From Lachnospiraceae bacterium (GTDB lineage: Bacteria > Bacillota > Clostridia > Lachnospirales > Lachnospiraceae): DNA of 35,518 nt. The notes under the pieces are model-generated. The model made no database searches, was not told the origin of the DNA, and saw only the letters and a list, made by a program, of their open reading frames with translations. This document shows, in pieces, positions 7,003 through 16,264 of the stretch. The position numbers and the translations under genes were made by a program. The DNA lies in the NCBI GenBank assembly GCA_024692955.1, contig JAILLW010000070.1, positions 1 to 35,518 on the forward strand, given 5' to 3'. Position 1 is the stretch's first letter, and each line of letters starts with the position of its first letter.

Positions 7003-8883
7003 ATGATCATATATGAAGATACTGTAGAGCGGTTTTCCGAAGATGTTGTATTGAACCGTATTTCCGATAAAATCCTGACATCTTTGAAAAAGAGCCATCT
7101 GGCAGGAGGAAGCGAAAGCGAGATCAATTCCTGGAATAACTCTCTTCATTTTATGAAAGATGTCATCGATACGCCGGAGATATCCCGCTCATGCAAAGTA
7201 GCTGTTGAATACAATATTCCGCAGACCTCCAAACGTGTTGATTTTATGATACTCGGCAGGGATAAAAGAGGGAAAGACCATGTAGTGATCGTGGAACTGA
7301 AGCAGTGGGCCAAAGTCGCAAAGGTCAATGATTCTTTCAGACACTCGGTCATATCGGATCTTCGTAACCGCGGGCCTGTAGCGCACCCTTCCTATCAGGC
7401 ATATTCATATAAAAAGCTGTTGCTCAATTATGGAAGTGCGGACAGCGTTCCACCTGAAGCGCTTCAGCCTTGCGCATATCTTCATAATATGTCTGAAGAA
7501 TACAGGTCCGTATTGGAGAATGAAATATATTCGGACTGGGTTAAGGAAGCGCCGGTATTTCTGAAAGCTGATGTGTTAAAACTGCGCAGATTCATCTGCG
7601 AGTATATTTCCCATAAATCAACAGATGATGAACTTCTTTATAAACTTGATTACGGAAGAATCAAACCGACCAAAAGCCTGCAGGATTCCATTGACTCAAT
7701 GCTTTGCGGCAATGAAGAATTTGAGATGATCGATGAGCAGGCGGTTGCATATGATTATATTATGAACGCAATACGGCTGGCACAGAATGATGACCGGAAG
7801 CACGTTCTGATCATACAGGGTGGTCCGGGTACGGGAAAATCGGTTCTTGCCGTAAATGTTCTTGCGGATTCCATTTCTAAGCTTGAACTGAACGCATCAT
7901 ATATTACGAAAAACAGCGCACCGAGAAACTGCTATCAGGCACTCCTTGCCAAGGGAGATGCGAGAAAGATGGTCGACCTTAAACTTGCGTTCCGCTCGCC
8001 GCATTCACTTCCCGGCATTCCGGTAAACGGGATCGATGTGGGCATTTTCGATGAAGCGCACAGAATGCAGAAGAAGCCGTATATGTATAAAGGGGATGAT
8101 ATGCTGAAGGATGCGATCATGGCATCCAGAGTTTCGGTTTTCTTTGTCGATGATGATCAGAGGATTACGGTGAATGACTGCTATGACGTAAATGCGATCC
8201 AACAATATGCACGGGAACTGGGGGCTTCTTTGGATACTGAACAACCCTTTATCCTCGAATCACAGTTCAGATGCAACGGGAGTGACGGATATGCGGCATT
8301 TGTCGATGACCTTCTTGAACTGAGGGAAACCGTGAATAAAGACATTTCCGCGAATGATTATGACTTTCGGGTGTTTGATAAACCGGAAGCCATGAAAGAG
8401 GCACTTCGGTTATACAACAATCTCAGAAACAAGTCGAGAATGTGCGCAGGTTATTGCTACGACTGGAATGTGAAGAATCACAGAGGGGACTGGGACATTG
8501 TGATAGAGGGCTTCCGGGCCAAGTGGAATCTCGAGAACGACAACATATTTGCCGTGAACCCGGAATCATTTGAACAGGTCGGCTGCATACATACCGTTCA
8601 GGGTATGGAGTTTGATTATGTGGGTGTGATAATCGGAAAAGACCTGATCTATCGGGACGGTCATGTCATTACCGACAAGACTGCAATTTCCAAAGATGAC
8701 CATACAAGTAAAATTCGGCAGTGCAGGAATACGGCTTTGGCAGATCGCCTCATACGAAATACATATAAGGTGCTGCTGACGAGAGGACAGAAAGGGTGCT
8801 TCGTGTACTGCGAGGATGAACGGCTGCGAGAATATATGAAGGAGCGGATTGCAGATCGCGGTATTGATATTCGGCCTCTATAA
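7003..8883 (+). CDS. DUF2075-family nuclease-helicase (Schlafen-group-3-like)
   Basis: A 626-residue protein. The N-terminal ~200 residues contain a PD-(D/E)XK-like signature, RVDFMILG then HVVIVELKQW (Asp80, Glu98, Lys100), suggesting a nuclease. The C-terminal part is a superfamily-1 helicase of the DUF2075 type: Walker A GGPGTGKS (273-280), Walker B IFDEAH (348-353), the sensor-like FFVDDDQR, FRCNGSDGY, and the late motifs VQGMEFDYVGVIIG and VLLTRGQKG. I start at ATG 7003, which has GGGAGGG at 6989-6995; an upstream TTG has no ribosome site. The gene is divergent from the TetR operon and is followed by addB/addA. Relatives often occur in defence or mobile contexts; a role in degrading foreign nucleic acid or in DNA repair is inference. 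Confidence 0.88.
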   Translation: MIIYEDTVERFSEDVVLNRISDKILTSLKKSHLAGGSESEINSWNNSLHFMKDVIDTPEISRSCKVAVEYNIPQTSKRVDFMILGRDKRGKDHVVIVELKQWAKVAKVNDSFRHSVISDLRNRGPVAHPSYQAYSYKKLLLNYGSADSVPPEALQPCAYLHNMSEEYRSVLENEIYSDWVKEAPVFLKADVLKLRRFICEYISHKSTDDELLYKLDYGRIKPTKSLQDSIDSMLCGNEEFEMIDEQAVAYDYIMNAIRLAQNDDRKHVLIIQGGPGTGKSVLAVNVLADSISKLELNASYITKNSAPRNCYQALLAKGDARKMVDLKLAFRSPHSLPGIPVNGIDVGIFDEAHRMQKKPYMYKGDDMLKDAIMASRVSVFFVDDDQRITVNDCYDVNAIQQYARELGASLDTEQPFILESQFRCNGSDGYAAFVDDLLELRETVNKDISANDYDFRVFDKPEAMKEALRLYNNLRNKSRMCAGYCYDWNVKNHRGDWDIVIEGFRAKWNLENDNIFAVNPESFEQVGCIHTVQGMEFDYVGVIIGKDLIYRDGHVITDKTAISKDDHTSKIRQCRNTALADRLIRNTYKVLLTRGQKGCFVYCEDERLREYMKERIADRGIDIRPL

Positions 8884-8892
8884 TAATACGAT
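8864..8892 (+). promoter_or_regulatory. Possible promoter for addB-addA
   Basis: TTGATA (8864-8869) and TACGAT (8887-8892) are 17 nt apart and overlap the end of the DUF2075 gene. The -10 is poor (4 of 6), so co-transcription with the upstream gene is equally possible. Confidence 0.3.
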
Positions 8893-8978
8893 TATATCAG
8901 AGAAGGGGAGTATACCTTTGACAGATTCCGCACGCCAAAGCGTTTTGCGGAAGAATGAACAGCTTTCGGGGGGGCAGT

Positions 8979-11627
8979 ATGATGAGAGAGCGGATCATTA
9001 CGGCGCCGGGCGCAAACGGAGCGGAGCTTATAAAAAGCCTTGCAATGCATGGCGTAAACTGCTTTAACCTGCGAATAACGGGAGCCGGAGAACTTGCGCG
9101 TATCGCCCTTATGCGTTCGGGAATCGCGGTCACGGAGGATTTTGTGAGTGCCCGCGAAGAGACTGCCCTTATGGCAGAGGCGGTAAAGGGGGAGGCTTTT
9201 TTCGGAAAAGCGACCTATTCGGACATCCGGGAGATCGCGGCAGCGGTACGGCGCATAAGGACGCTGGTGCCGGATGCCGGTGAGGAGGGACGGATCGAAG
9301 AGATCCTGAAAAAAGGTACTTTTGAAAAAAAGAACGAGGCCCTGATCTCCGTTTATAAAAAGTATAAAAAACTCATCTCCGGACGAAAGCTCATGGACTC
9401 CGTTGCCCTGATACGAAAGGCGATCGCAGAATGCCGGAGCATTGACGCGGATTTTATCATACTTGAGGAATATCCGCCGAATCCGCTTGAGAAGGCCCTT
9501 ATCGAAAAGCTTTCCGGCGGAAATATTAAAGAGAGTTCACTTTCTGAACTCTTTCATCTCGAAGAGGCACCCCTTAAGATCGGCTCTTTCAAAAACTGCT
9601 ACGGTGCCGCGAATGAAGTGGAGACCATACTTACGGATATCTACTCCGGAAAAAGGCCGGACCGGTGTACGGTAGCCGTGACGGATTCTTCTTCCTACGG
9701 GCAGCTGTTCTTTGATTATGCGCTTCTTTATGACATACCTGTCACTTTTGGGTGCGGGATCCCGATCATCAATTCAAATCCCGCGAGACTCCTGGTCCTT
9801 TATTACCGCTGGATGACCGGCGGCTTCTTCGGAGCATCCGCCATCGATTCCATGCTCTCGAGCGCGGCATTTGACCGTTCAAAGCTTTATGAACTGTATC
9901 CCGAAAAGGATGAGAACTTCAGCTGGAGGACCTATGCGAAGGTTCTGGGCGGCATCCGGCTCACCAATGACAGGGCCGTCAATGACCGGAGGATCGCGGA
10001 TTATAAAAAAGCGCTCACGGAAGAGGAGGCAAAGACGGATCCACAGGATGAAAAAGCCTATAAGTCGTTCCTTCGAAAGAAGCTCTGCATCCCTTATCTT
10101 GAGGTGCTTTCGGAAGAACTGTCCATGCCCGCGGAGGATTTTATCGCGAAATATTCGCTGATCCGGAAGGGAAGCGATACGAATGCGCAGATACTCCTTA
10201 TGCAGCTTGACCTCGCGTCTTTATCCGCAATCTATGAAGAACTGAAGGTGATCCGCGCTTCCGGGGTGGAGCAGGCTGCGGAGGATATGATCCTGAATGT
10301 TCTGAGAATGAGTGTGGGGGCCGCAAGGAGCGAGGAGGGAAAACTCTTTGTGACCGGGATCGACAAAGCCCTCACCACGGTCCGGGACAATCTGTATATC
10401 GCGGGGCTTTCCGCATCGAACTATCCGGGATCGCCGAGGGAAAACTACCTTCTCCTCGATGACGATCTGGATCTCTTCGGGGAGGCGGCGAAATCCATGA
10501 ATTCCATAGGAGTGATCGGCCGCAGACGGGACCGCCTCATGACGCTTGCAAGACTGGCTTCACGTCTCGGCTCCGACATCAGCGTCTCGTTCGCGGGGCT
10601 TAACGTATCGGAGCTTAAAAGGGACAATGCATCTTCCCTGATCTATGAGCTTTACCGGGAGGAAAGCAAAAAGGCCGCCACCTCAAAAGAACTGGAAGAA
10701 CACATCATAAATGTGGACTATTTCACGCCGGCGATCTCCGTCACGAGAAAGGTGGGAGAGGCGTATAACGAAGGAAAGACCGTATTGCCGCGTCCTGCGG
10801 AGAAAGAAAGAAAAGCACCTTCCGTTCATCCGGATCCGGAACGGGAATACTCGCCGTCGGACCTTGATCCTTTCTTTGCCTGCCCGCGGGCCTTTATGCT
10901 CGGCAATGTACTCGGGATTCCTTCGCCGGATGAGGAAAGGCCCTTTGAGGTGATCGGAGCTGCCGATGCCGGAACGATGGCGCATTCCCTTATGGAGGAA
11001 CTCGGAAATTCGGATATGAGCCCGGAAGATTTCCGGGAACTTTCCGAAGAATATTTTGACCGGTTCATCGCGCAGCATCCTCCCCTTGTCGCGCAGGGAG
11101 CCGGAGCGGAAAAAGAGCAGTTCCTTGATATGATGGAGACCGCTTACGAGACGGATCCTCACCGGGAAGTGGTGCTCGACGAAGAGGCCGTTCACTGCGT
11201 CCATGAAAGCGGCGTGAAGCTTTGGGGCTACCCGGACCGTGTGGAGAAACTGGAGGACGGTTCGTTTCTGGTGGTGGACTTCAAGACCGGAAGAAGCATA
11301 GGCCACGAACAGGATGACATCAATACCTGCATGCAGATCGTGATCTATGCGTATCTTCTCGAAAAGAAGGGCTACCGGATCGCGGGCGGCGAATACCGGT
11401 ATATCAGGCTTGGCGAGACCGTTACCTGTAAATATGATGACGAGATGAAACAGGCGCTTGCCGACAGGCTGACCTTATTCAGACAGCATCTTTTGAATGC
11501 GGATTATCCGATCCCGGACAATGCGTATGCGGAAAAGAGGAGTAACGGGGATCCCGATCCCTGCAAATACTGCAAATTCGGAGGAATCTGCGGGAAAGAT
11601 CAGGAGACGGAAGGGGACGAAAGATGA
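8979..11627 (+). CDS. addB: AddB-like exonuclease subunit with Fe-S nuclease domain
   Basis: An 882-residue protein (AddB is usually near 1150) that resembles the B subunit of the AddAB helicase-nuclease. The N-terminal Walker A position reads APGANGAEL, lacking the Lys-Thr of GKT, so its ATPase is probably dead. The middle keeps the degenerate UvrD-like fold (for example NLYIAGLSASNYPGSPRENY). The C-terminal RecB-type nuclease has HSLMEE, LWGYPDRVEK and VVDFKTG (Asp767, Lys769), framed by cysteines 635, 862, 865 and 871 (CPRAF, then CKYCKFGGIC), the arrangement that holds a 4Fe-4S cluster in AddB. I start at ATG 8979, where a G-run (8968-8974) can act as the ribosome site; 8955 is an alternative. 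Its TGA overlaps addA's ATG, coupling the two. Confidence 0.9.
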   Translation: MMRERIITAPGANGAELIKSLAMHGVNCFNLRITGAGELARIALMRSGIAVTEDFVSAREETALMAEAVKGEAFFGKATYSDIREIAAAVRRIRTLVPDAGEEGRIEEILKKGTFEKKNEALISVYKKYKKLISGRKLMDSVALIRKAIAECRSIDADFIILEEYPPNPLEKALIEKLSGGNIKESSLSELFHLEEAPLKIGSFKNCYGAANEVETILTDIYSGKRPDRCTVAVTDSSSYGQLFFDYALLYDIPVTFGCGIPIINSNPARLLVLYYRWMTGGFFGASAIDSMLSSAAFDRSKLYELYPEKDENFSWRTYAKVLGGIRLTNDRAVNDRRIADYKKALTEEEAKTDPQDEKAYKSFLRKKLCIPYLEVLSEELSMPAEDFIAKYSLIRKGSDTNAQILLMQLDLASLSAIYEELKVIRASGVEQAAEDMILNVLRMSVGAARSEEGKLFVTGIDKALTTVRDNLYIAGLSASNYPGSPRENYLLLDDDLDLFGEAAKSMNSIGVIGRRRDRLMTLARLASRLGSDISVSFAGLNVSELKRDNASSLIYELYREESKKAATSKELEEHIINVDYFTPAISVTRKVGEAYNEGKTVLPRPAEKERKAPSVHPDPEREYSPSDLDPFFACPRAFMLGNVLGIPSPDEERPFEVIGAADAGTMAHSLMEELGNSDMSPEDFRELSEEYFDRFIAQHPPLVAQGAGAEKEQFLDMMETAYETDPHREVVLDEEAVHCVHESGVKLWGYPDRVEKLEDGSFLVVDFKTGRSIGHEQDDINTCMQIVIYAYLLEKKGYRIAGGEYRYIRLGETVTCKYDDEMKQALADRLTLFRQHLLNADYPIPDNAYAEKRSNGDPDPCKYCKFGGICGKDQETEGDER

Positions 11628-14600
11628 GTGAACTGACAAGTCTTATGAAAGATACGGAGTCCCGGAACAGGATCGTAAGCGAGATCGGTACGAATTTTTT
11701 CGTCGAAGCGGGTGCCGGATCCGGCAAGACCACAATGCTGGTAAACCGGATGGTCGCCATGGTGGAAGCGGGCAAACCGATCGACCGGATCTGCGCGATC
11801 ACCTTTACCAAGGCTGCAGCGGGAGAGTTCTACGACCGTTTCCAGAAGCTCCTGATCGAACGGAGCAACCCGGACAGTGTGTGGGAGGACAGGGGCTATG
11901 CCGGTCAGCTGCCGGAGCCGACGGAAGAAACCAGGGGCCGGTGTGCCGAAGCGCTTGAAAAGATCGACCTCTGCTTCATGGGGACCATCGACTCTTTCTG
12001 CAGCATGGTCCTTTCCGAGCATCCTTTTGAGGCCGGGATCCCGTCCGATGCTTCGATCGTATCGGACGCGGATGCGGAAGGCTTTTACAAACAGCAGTAT
12101 GTCAGGATCTGTGCCGGAGAATACGGTCCGGAGCTTGCGAAGCTGGCGGAGGCTTTCCGGGCTTTCCACCGTAACGCCGAGGAGGTCTTCGTTCAGGGCG
12201 AATCCGTCATTATGAATAACCGTAATGTGGAATTTCATTACCAAAGACCTGCCGTGGCGGATGTCGATCTGGCATTTGCCGCGGAAAGGACGGCGCTTAT
12301 CCGGGCGGTGGACTGCCTTGCGGAGCATCCGGAGATCATATCCGACTCAAACACGGCGAGCAGGGAAGCGCGCGAACTGATCGGGGACATCTGTCATACG
12401 GTCCGTAAAAAATGGAGCAGCAATCTGTCGAGTGTCTGCTATTACATCGGAAAACTCTCCGGTATCCGTGTCCTTAAGGCGGGGATCGATACTTACGGGG
12501 CATCCCTTTCGGACCTTTTCGAGGCGGGAAAGGCGAGGGACGGATCTTTGGATATCGTCATCGGAAAGCCGGGGGGACTGGCTTCGAAAATAAAGGATCT
12601 GCAGTATTCGGTCTCGATGGACTTTCTTATCGCATGCAGGGATGTTCTGGAAGGGGCAATGCGGGAGAAGGGAAACATGACCTTCTTCGATGACCTTTAC
12701 TACCTCCGTGAGATGCTGCGGAAGGACGCGGAGGGGGAGGGAAAACTGATCCGGCATATTTACGGCCGCCACAGCTATTTCCTGATCGATGAGTTTCAGG
12801 ATACCAACCCGATGCAGGCGGAAGTCTTTTTCTATCTGTGCGCCGAACATCCGGTTCCGCAATGGAGCGCCTGCGTGCCGCGCCCGGGCTCCCTCTTCAT
12901 CGTCGGAGATCCGAAGCAGTCCATATACCGTTTCCGGAGCGCGGACGTGACTTCCTTCCTGAAGGTGAAGCGACTGTTTGAAAATACCGGCGGCTCCGTT
13001 TTGACGCTGTCGAGGAATTTCCGCTCGATCCGGACTCTTTGCGAGTACTATAACCGGGTCTTCCCCGCAATGCTTCCGGAGGAAACGGAAGTTCAGAGTG
13101 CCTTTGAGGAAATCCCGCTTCCGGAGGCGAGGGAGGATGAGTTTCAGGGGATCTATACCTATCGCGCCTATACGGGGTATCTTGTGAATCAGCATCCGGA
13201 AGAGTCCGATCCGATCCGGATCGCGAAGATCATCGCGAAGATCGTCGACAACGATTCATACCTGATCCGGACCGGCAATGATGAGACTCCGAGGAAGCTT
13301 TGCTACAGCGATATCATGGTCATTACCTACGGAAAGAAAAAGCTTGGACCGATCATGGCATTGCTTGATTACCTCGGGATCCCGACAAGGGTCGAGGGGG
13401 ATGTGCCTTTCGGGGCGAATGAAGCGCTGCTGGAAGTCTTCCGCATCTATCTGGCGGTGGCGGACCGGGATAATGCCATCGCATTATACGGCGCTCTGAC
13501 CGGAAGGCTTATCGGATTAAAGAAAGAAGAGATCCTCGCCTTTCGCGAAAACGGCGGAACGGTTTCGCTGAAGGGAACCTTCGATCAGGATGCCTGCAGG
13601 GATCCGGCCGCTCTCCTTACGGCGAAAAAGATCGGGGAACTCAGGGAACTGCATTATACGGCAGGACGCCTTTCCCCGGCGGCCCTCTTTTCCAAAATCC
13701 TGGAAGATTACCGGGTCTATGAGACTGCCGAAGCGGAAAACCTTGAGGTCGTTTACTATGCGCTGGAACTGCTCCGGAATGCCGAAAAATCCGGCAGCAT
13801 CGTTACGCTGAAGGACGGAGCGGGATATATTGCCGAAATGCTCGACGGAGATTCCGGGGAGGAGCGATGCTTAAGCCTTAATGACAGGCGGGATGCCGTA
13901 CATATGGCCAATCTTCATAAGGTAAAAGGACTTGAGGCACCCGTGATCATTCTGGCTGCGGCAACCGCCTTTATGAATAAGGCGGAAAAGAGGATCATTC
14001 ACCGGGATAACGGCTCGGAAGGATATCTTTTTTCCCTGTCCCAGAGAGAAGGATATGCGACCTTTTTTGAAACCGGGGCTTATCCCGAAGCGAAGGCTGC
14101 GGAGGAGCAGGCGGGAAATGCCGAGGGGGAGCGGCTGGTATATGTGGCGGCCACCCGGGCAAGGAATGTTCTCATCATCTGCGACAGCATAGCGCCGTCC
14201 TTTGGAAAAGAGGTCCACAGATCCGGATGGAGGCCGATCATGGAAAAAGATCTTCCGGATTTCTTTGAGAAGGAGGGAAGCGCTTTGCCGGAAGCGCCCG
14301 CGGAGGCGGAAACCGTCGATTCCGCGGCTCTTTACGAGGAGGCGGAGAAGACCTGCATTCTGAATGACCGGAGCGTGGAAACTCCCACTTATGCATTGGA
14401 GAATCCGAGCCGCCTGCATCTTTCCTCAAAGATGTCGGAGGAGCAGGAAACCGGGCCGGCGGCCGTTTCGGAAAGCGCGCCCGGGGAAAAGGCGAAAGCC
14501 GCCGGACAGGCCCGCAGATTCCCGGCACTTCTCGGGACCATGACACATAAACTGATGGAAATGCTGGTGTCCGCGAGGAACCGGACGGATGTGGACAGCG

Positions 14601-15010
14601 CCGTGGAAGAGGTGATCCGGGAATACCGTACTCCATCCACGGAGCCCTATGAAAAGGAACTGGCCGAAGAGCTGACCGGGGTGGCGAAAAGGATGCGCTC
14701 CGGCGGCTATGAGCAGACGAACGGACTTCCGCAGGATATACTCGGTACGCTGCTGAACGCGGATGAAGTATACTGCGAGGTTCCCTTCTGCTATTCGGAG
14801 GACGGCGCGGAAGGACGGATCCTCTGGAACGGGATCATGGATGTGGTCTACCGGTCTAACGGGCAGTGGCACATCGTGGACTACAAGACCAACGCGGACG
14901 GAAGCGACCTCGACAGGAAGTACCGGGCACAGCTTTCCGCCTATGTCCGGGCCTTTAAGGAAACGACCGGCGAGGACGCTGACGCCCTCACCTACCACAT
15001 CGATATATGA
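11624..15010 (+). CDS. addA: AddA helicase-nuclease
   Basis: A 1128-residue UvrD/RecB-like helicase with a C-terminal nuclease, the A subunit of AddAB, which processes double-strand ends for RecA recombination and degrades foreign DNA. Motifs in order: Walker A GAGSGKT (30-36), motif Ia AITFTKAAAGEF, Walker B FLIDEFQDTNPMQ (Asp389, Glu390), motif III FIVGDPKQSIYRFRSAD, motif IV LSRNFRS, motif V NLHKVKGLEAPVIIL, motif VI YVAATRARN, then the nuclease LLGTMTHKLME, NGIMDVVYR and VDYKTN (Asp1086, Lys1088). Translation is coupled to addB through an ATGA overlap. The TGA stop is the first three bases of an inverted copy of the 37-bp repeat. Slightly short for the family, but all motifs are intact. 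Confidence 0.95.
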   Translation: MSELTSLMKDTESRNRIVSEIGTNFFVEAGAGSGKTTMLVNRMVAMVEAGKPIDRICAITFTKAAAGEFYDRFQKLLIERSNPDSVWEDRGYAGQLPEPTEETRGRCAEALEKIDLCFMGTIDSFCSMVLSEHPFEAGIPSDASIVSDADAEGFYKQQYVRICAGEYGPELAKLAEAFRAFHRNAEEVFVQGESVIMNNRNVEFHYQRPAVADVDLAFAAERTALIRAVDCLAEHPEIISDSNTASREARELIGDICHTVRKKWSSNLSSVCYYIGKLSGIRVLKAGIDTYGASLSDLFEAGKARDGSLDIVIGKPGGLASKIKDLQYSVSMDFLIACRDVLEGAMREKGNMTFFDDLYYLREMLRKDAEGEGKLIRHIYGRHSYFLIDEFQDTNPMQAEVFFYLCAEHPVPQWSACVPRPGSLFIVGDPKQSIYRFRSADVTSFLKVKRLFENTGGSVLTLSRNFRSIRTLCEYYNRVFPAMLPEETEVQSAFEEIPLPEAREDEFQGIYTYRAYTGYLVNQHPEESDPIRIAKIIAKIVDNDSYLIRTGNDETPRKLCYSDIMVITYGKKKLGPIMALLDYLGIPTRVEGDVPFGANEALLEVFRIYLAVADRDNAIALYGALTGRLIGLKKEEILAFRENGGTVSLKGTFDQDACRDPAALLTAKKIGELRELHYTAGRLSPAALFSKILEDYRVYETAEAENLEVVYYALELLRNAEKSGSIVTLKDGAGYIAEMLDGDSGEERCLSLNDRRDAVHMANLHKVKGLEAPVIILAAATAFMNKAEKRIIHRDNGSEGYLFSLSQREGYATFFETGAYPEAKAAEEQAGNAEGERLVYVAATRARNVLIICDSIAPSFGKEVHRSGWRPIMEKDLPDFFEKEGSALPEAPAEAETVDSAALYEEAEKTCILNDRSVETPTYALENPSRLHLSSKMSEEQETGPAAVSESAPGEKAKAAGQARRFPALLGTMTHKLMEMLVSARNRTDVDSAVEEVIREYRTPSTEPYEKELAEELTGVAKRMRSGGYEQTNGLPQDILGTLLNADEVYCEVPFCYSEDGAEGRILWNGIMDVVYRSNGQWHIVDYKTNADGSDLDRKYRAQLSAYVRAFKETTGEDADALTYHIDI

Positions 15011-15040
15011 CCCCCGGGGACGGGGTTAGCGGTCCATTTT
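15008..15040 (-). repeat. 37-bp palindromic repeat, copy 4 (inverted, 5'-trimmed)
   Basis: The opposite-orientation copy begins TGACCCCCGGGG at the addA stop and ends GGTCCATTTT. It lacks the AAAA end, where the sequence is instead addA coding DNA. One core base differs (TTAGC rather than TTAGT). It lies 18 nt before the next gene's ATG. Confidence 0.85.
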
Positions 15041-15058
15041 TCGAAATGAGGAAACATT

Positions 15059-16000
15059 ATGAAAAAATTCGTAAAAATCGCAGCGGCCCTTGTACTCGCG
15101 GCCCTGCTTGCAGCCTGCGTGGGGAAGGAGGATCCTCCTAAGATGCCGGTATCTGAAGGAGGAAAAACCGGCGGCGGGAAGATTGTCGGGAAGGATATCC
15201 GGATGGAGGACATCACGGACTTCTATTATACGGAGGAGAACATCAACTATGACGCGTATTATCAAAGATATCGGTTTTACGCGGAAGACGGGAAGCATAT
15301 GTTCTTTCACGAGACCCGGGAGAGGAAGGACGACTACGGCCCCTGCACCGAAGAGGACACTACGCTGATCGGAACGGTCGAACTTACAAAGGATCAGTGG
15401 ACGGAGTTCACGGAGCTTGTAAAGAACGGTATTGTGACGGCAGAAAAGGATTCCGCGGAATCCGGCGGTACGGGCCCGTGGCTGTATCTTTACTGGAAGA
15501 ACGATAAAGGGAAGTATCAGGAGTTTTCCTTCGAATCCTACGGGACGGAGGGAAAGTTCGAGGAGTTCTGCCGGTCACTTGCTTCGAATACGGCGGTTGA
15601 AAGTAATACGGAGAAGGAGGAGGATATGACACCGATACCTGTTGTGGGAGTGAGAGTGGGAGACAGGTTTTTTACGATATCTATGGAGGATAATTCTTCC
15701 GCCGGAGCGTTTATCGATGAGGTCAGCTCGCAGGAGCTGACGGTAAAGATGCATGACTACGGAAGCTTTGAGAAGGTGGGAGACCTGCCCTTTGATCTGC
15801 CGGTAAACGATGAAAAGATCACGACCGTGCCGGGGGACCTGATCCTGTATCAGGGCAGGCAGATCACGATCTATTATGATGAGAATACCTGGGATTTTAC
15901 GCGGCTTGGCCGGCTGAATGCCACGCCGGAGGAAATCAGGGAGGTTTTCGGGGGCAGGGAGGAGATCACGGCCGAGTTTACGGTAGAGTGGACGGAGTGA
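15059..16000 (+). CDS. Lipoprotein with C-terminal cyclophilin-like domain
   Basis: A 313-residue lipoprotein. A Lys-rich start and hydrophobic segment lead to the lipobox LAAC (Cys20). Residues ~40-185 form a domain I do not recognise (it includes TGPWLYLYWKNDKGKYQEF). Residues ~190-313 match the bacterial cyclophilin-like fold family: DRFFTISMEDNSSAGAF, VKMHDYGSFEKVGDLPFDLP, PGDLILYQGRQITIYYDENT and FTRLGRL. Those proteins are usually free-standing and about 120 residues long. An internal AAGGAGG right before ATG 15626 would give exactly such a protein, so this may be a gene fusion or a dual start. GAGG at 15048-15051 serves the upstream start. The role is unknown. Confidence 0.82.
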   Translation: MKKFVKIAAALVLAALLAACVGKEDPPKMPVSEGGKTGGGKIVGKDIRMEDITDFYYTEENINYDAYYQRYRFYAEDGKHMFFHETRERKDDYGPCTEEDTTLIGTVELTKDQWTEFTELVKNGIVTAEKDSAESGGTGPWLYLYWKNDKGKYQEFSFESYGTEGKFEEFCRSLASNTAVESNTEKEEDMTPIPVVGVRVGDRFFTISMEDNSSAGAFIDEVSSQELTVKMHDYGSFEKVGDLPFDLPVNDEKITTVPGDLILYQGRQITIYYDENTWDFTRLGRLNATPEEIREVFGGREEITAEFTVEWTE

Positions 16001-16067
16001 GCACGTGACACGGATGCCGGAGATCAATCCGCGAGCGACTCAAAAACGCGCATTTTGACGATCATAT

Positions 16068-16097
16068 CTGACATTCCCGGCAAATATGTGGTAGAAT
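16068..16097 (+). promoter_or_regulatory. Probable promoter for the C_GCAxxG gene
   Basis: CTGACA (16068-16073) and TAGAAT (16092-16097) each match consensus in 5 of 6 positions, with an 18-nt spacer. It is followed by the small leader frame at 16129 and lies in the 264-nt gap after the lipoprotein gene. Confidence 0.5.
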
Positions 16098-16128
16098 AAG
16101 GACAAATGAGGAAAGGAGGTATTCACTT

Positions 16129-16194
16129 ATGAAGCTTACCTCAGACCGCACCGAAACAGGTGCTTCCCTCAATCAGCGCCGGATCCGTAAATGA
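16129..16194 (+). CDS. Possible 21-residue leader peptide
   Basis: A 22-codon frame with a near-perfect ribosome site (AAAGGAGG 16112-16119, 9-nt spacer) and an ATG start, encoding MKLTSDRTETGASLNQRRIR plus Lys. It is followed by a GC hairpin and then the C_GCAxxG gene. The strong ribosome site is the main evidence. It may be a regulatory leader, or the 5' stump of a lost gene. Confidence 0.45.
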   Translation: MKLTSDRTETGASLNQRRIRK

Positions 16195-16214
16195 CGAGGC
16201 GCATATCATACAGG

Positions 16215-16232
16215 CCCCGCCTATGGGCGGGG
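16215..16232 (+). promoter_or_regulatory. GC hairpin in the leader of the C_GCAxxG gene
   Basis: CCCCGCC (16215-16221) pairs with GGCGGGG (16226-16232) across a 4-nt loop, followed by CAGATTTATAT rather than a clean T run. It could attenuate transcription or be a weak terminator after the leader peptide. Confidence 0.45.
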
Positions 16233-16264
16233 CAGATTTATATCAGTGCGGGAAAGGTATTGGA

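Noticed and set aside
8918-9067. Frame from TTG 8918 with an AAGGGGAG ribosome-like site, and TTGACA at 8918 as a -35 box
   Set aside because: The peptide runs into addB in another frame with no family resemblance, and no -10 box follows at the proper distance.
12347-13195. A 282-codon minus-strand open frame
   Set aside because: Antisense to addA helicase motifs, low-complexity basic composition and no start signal.
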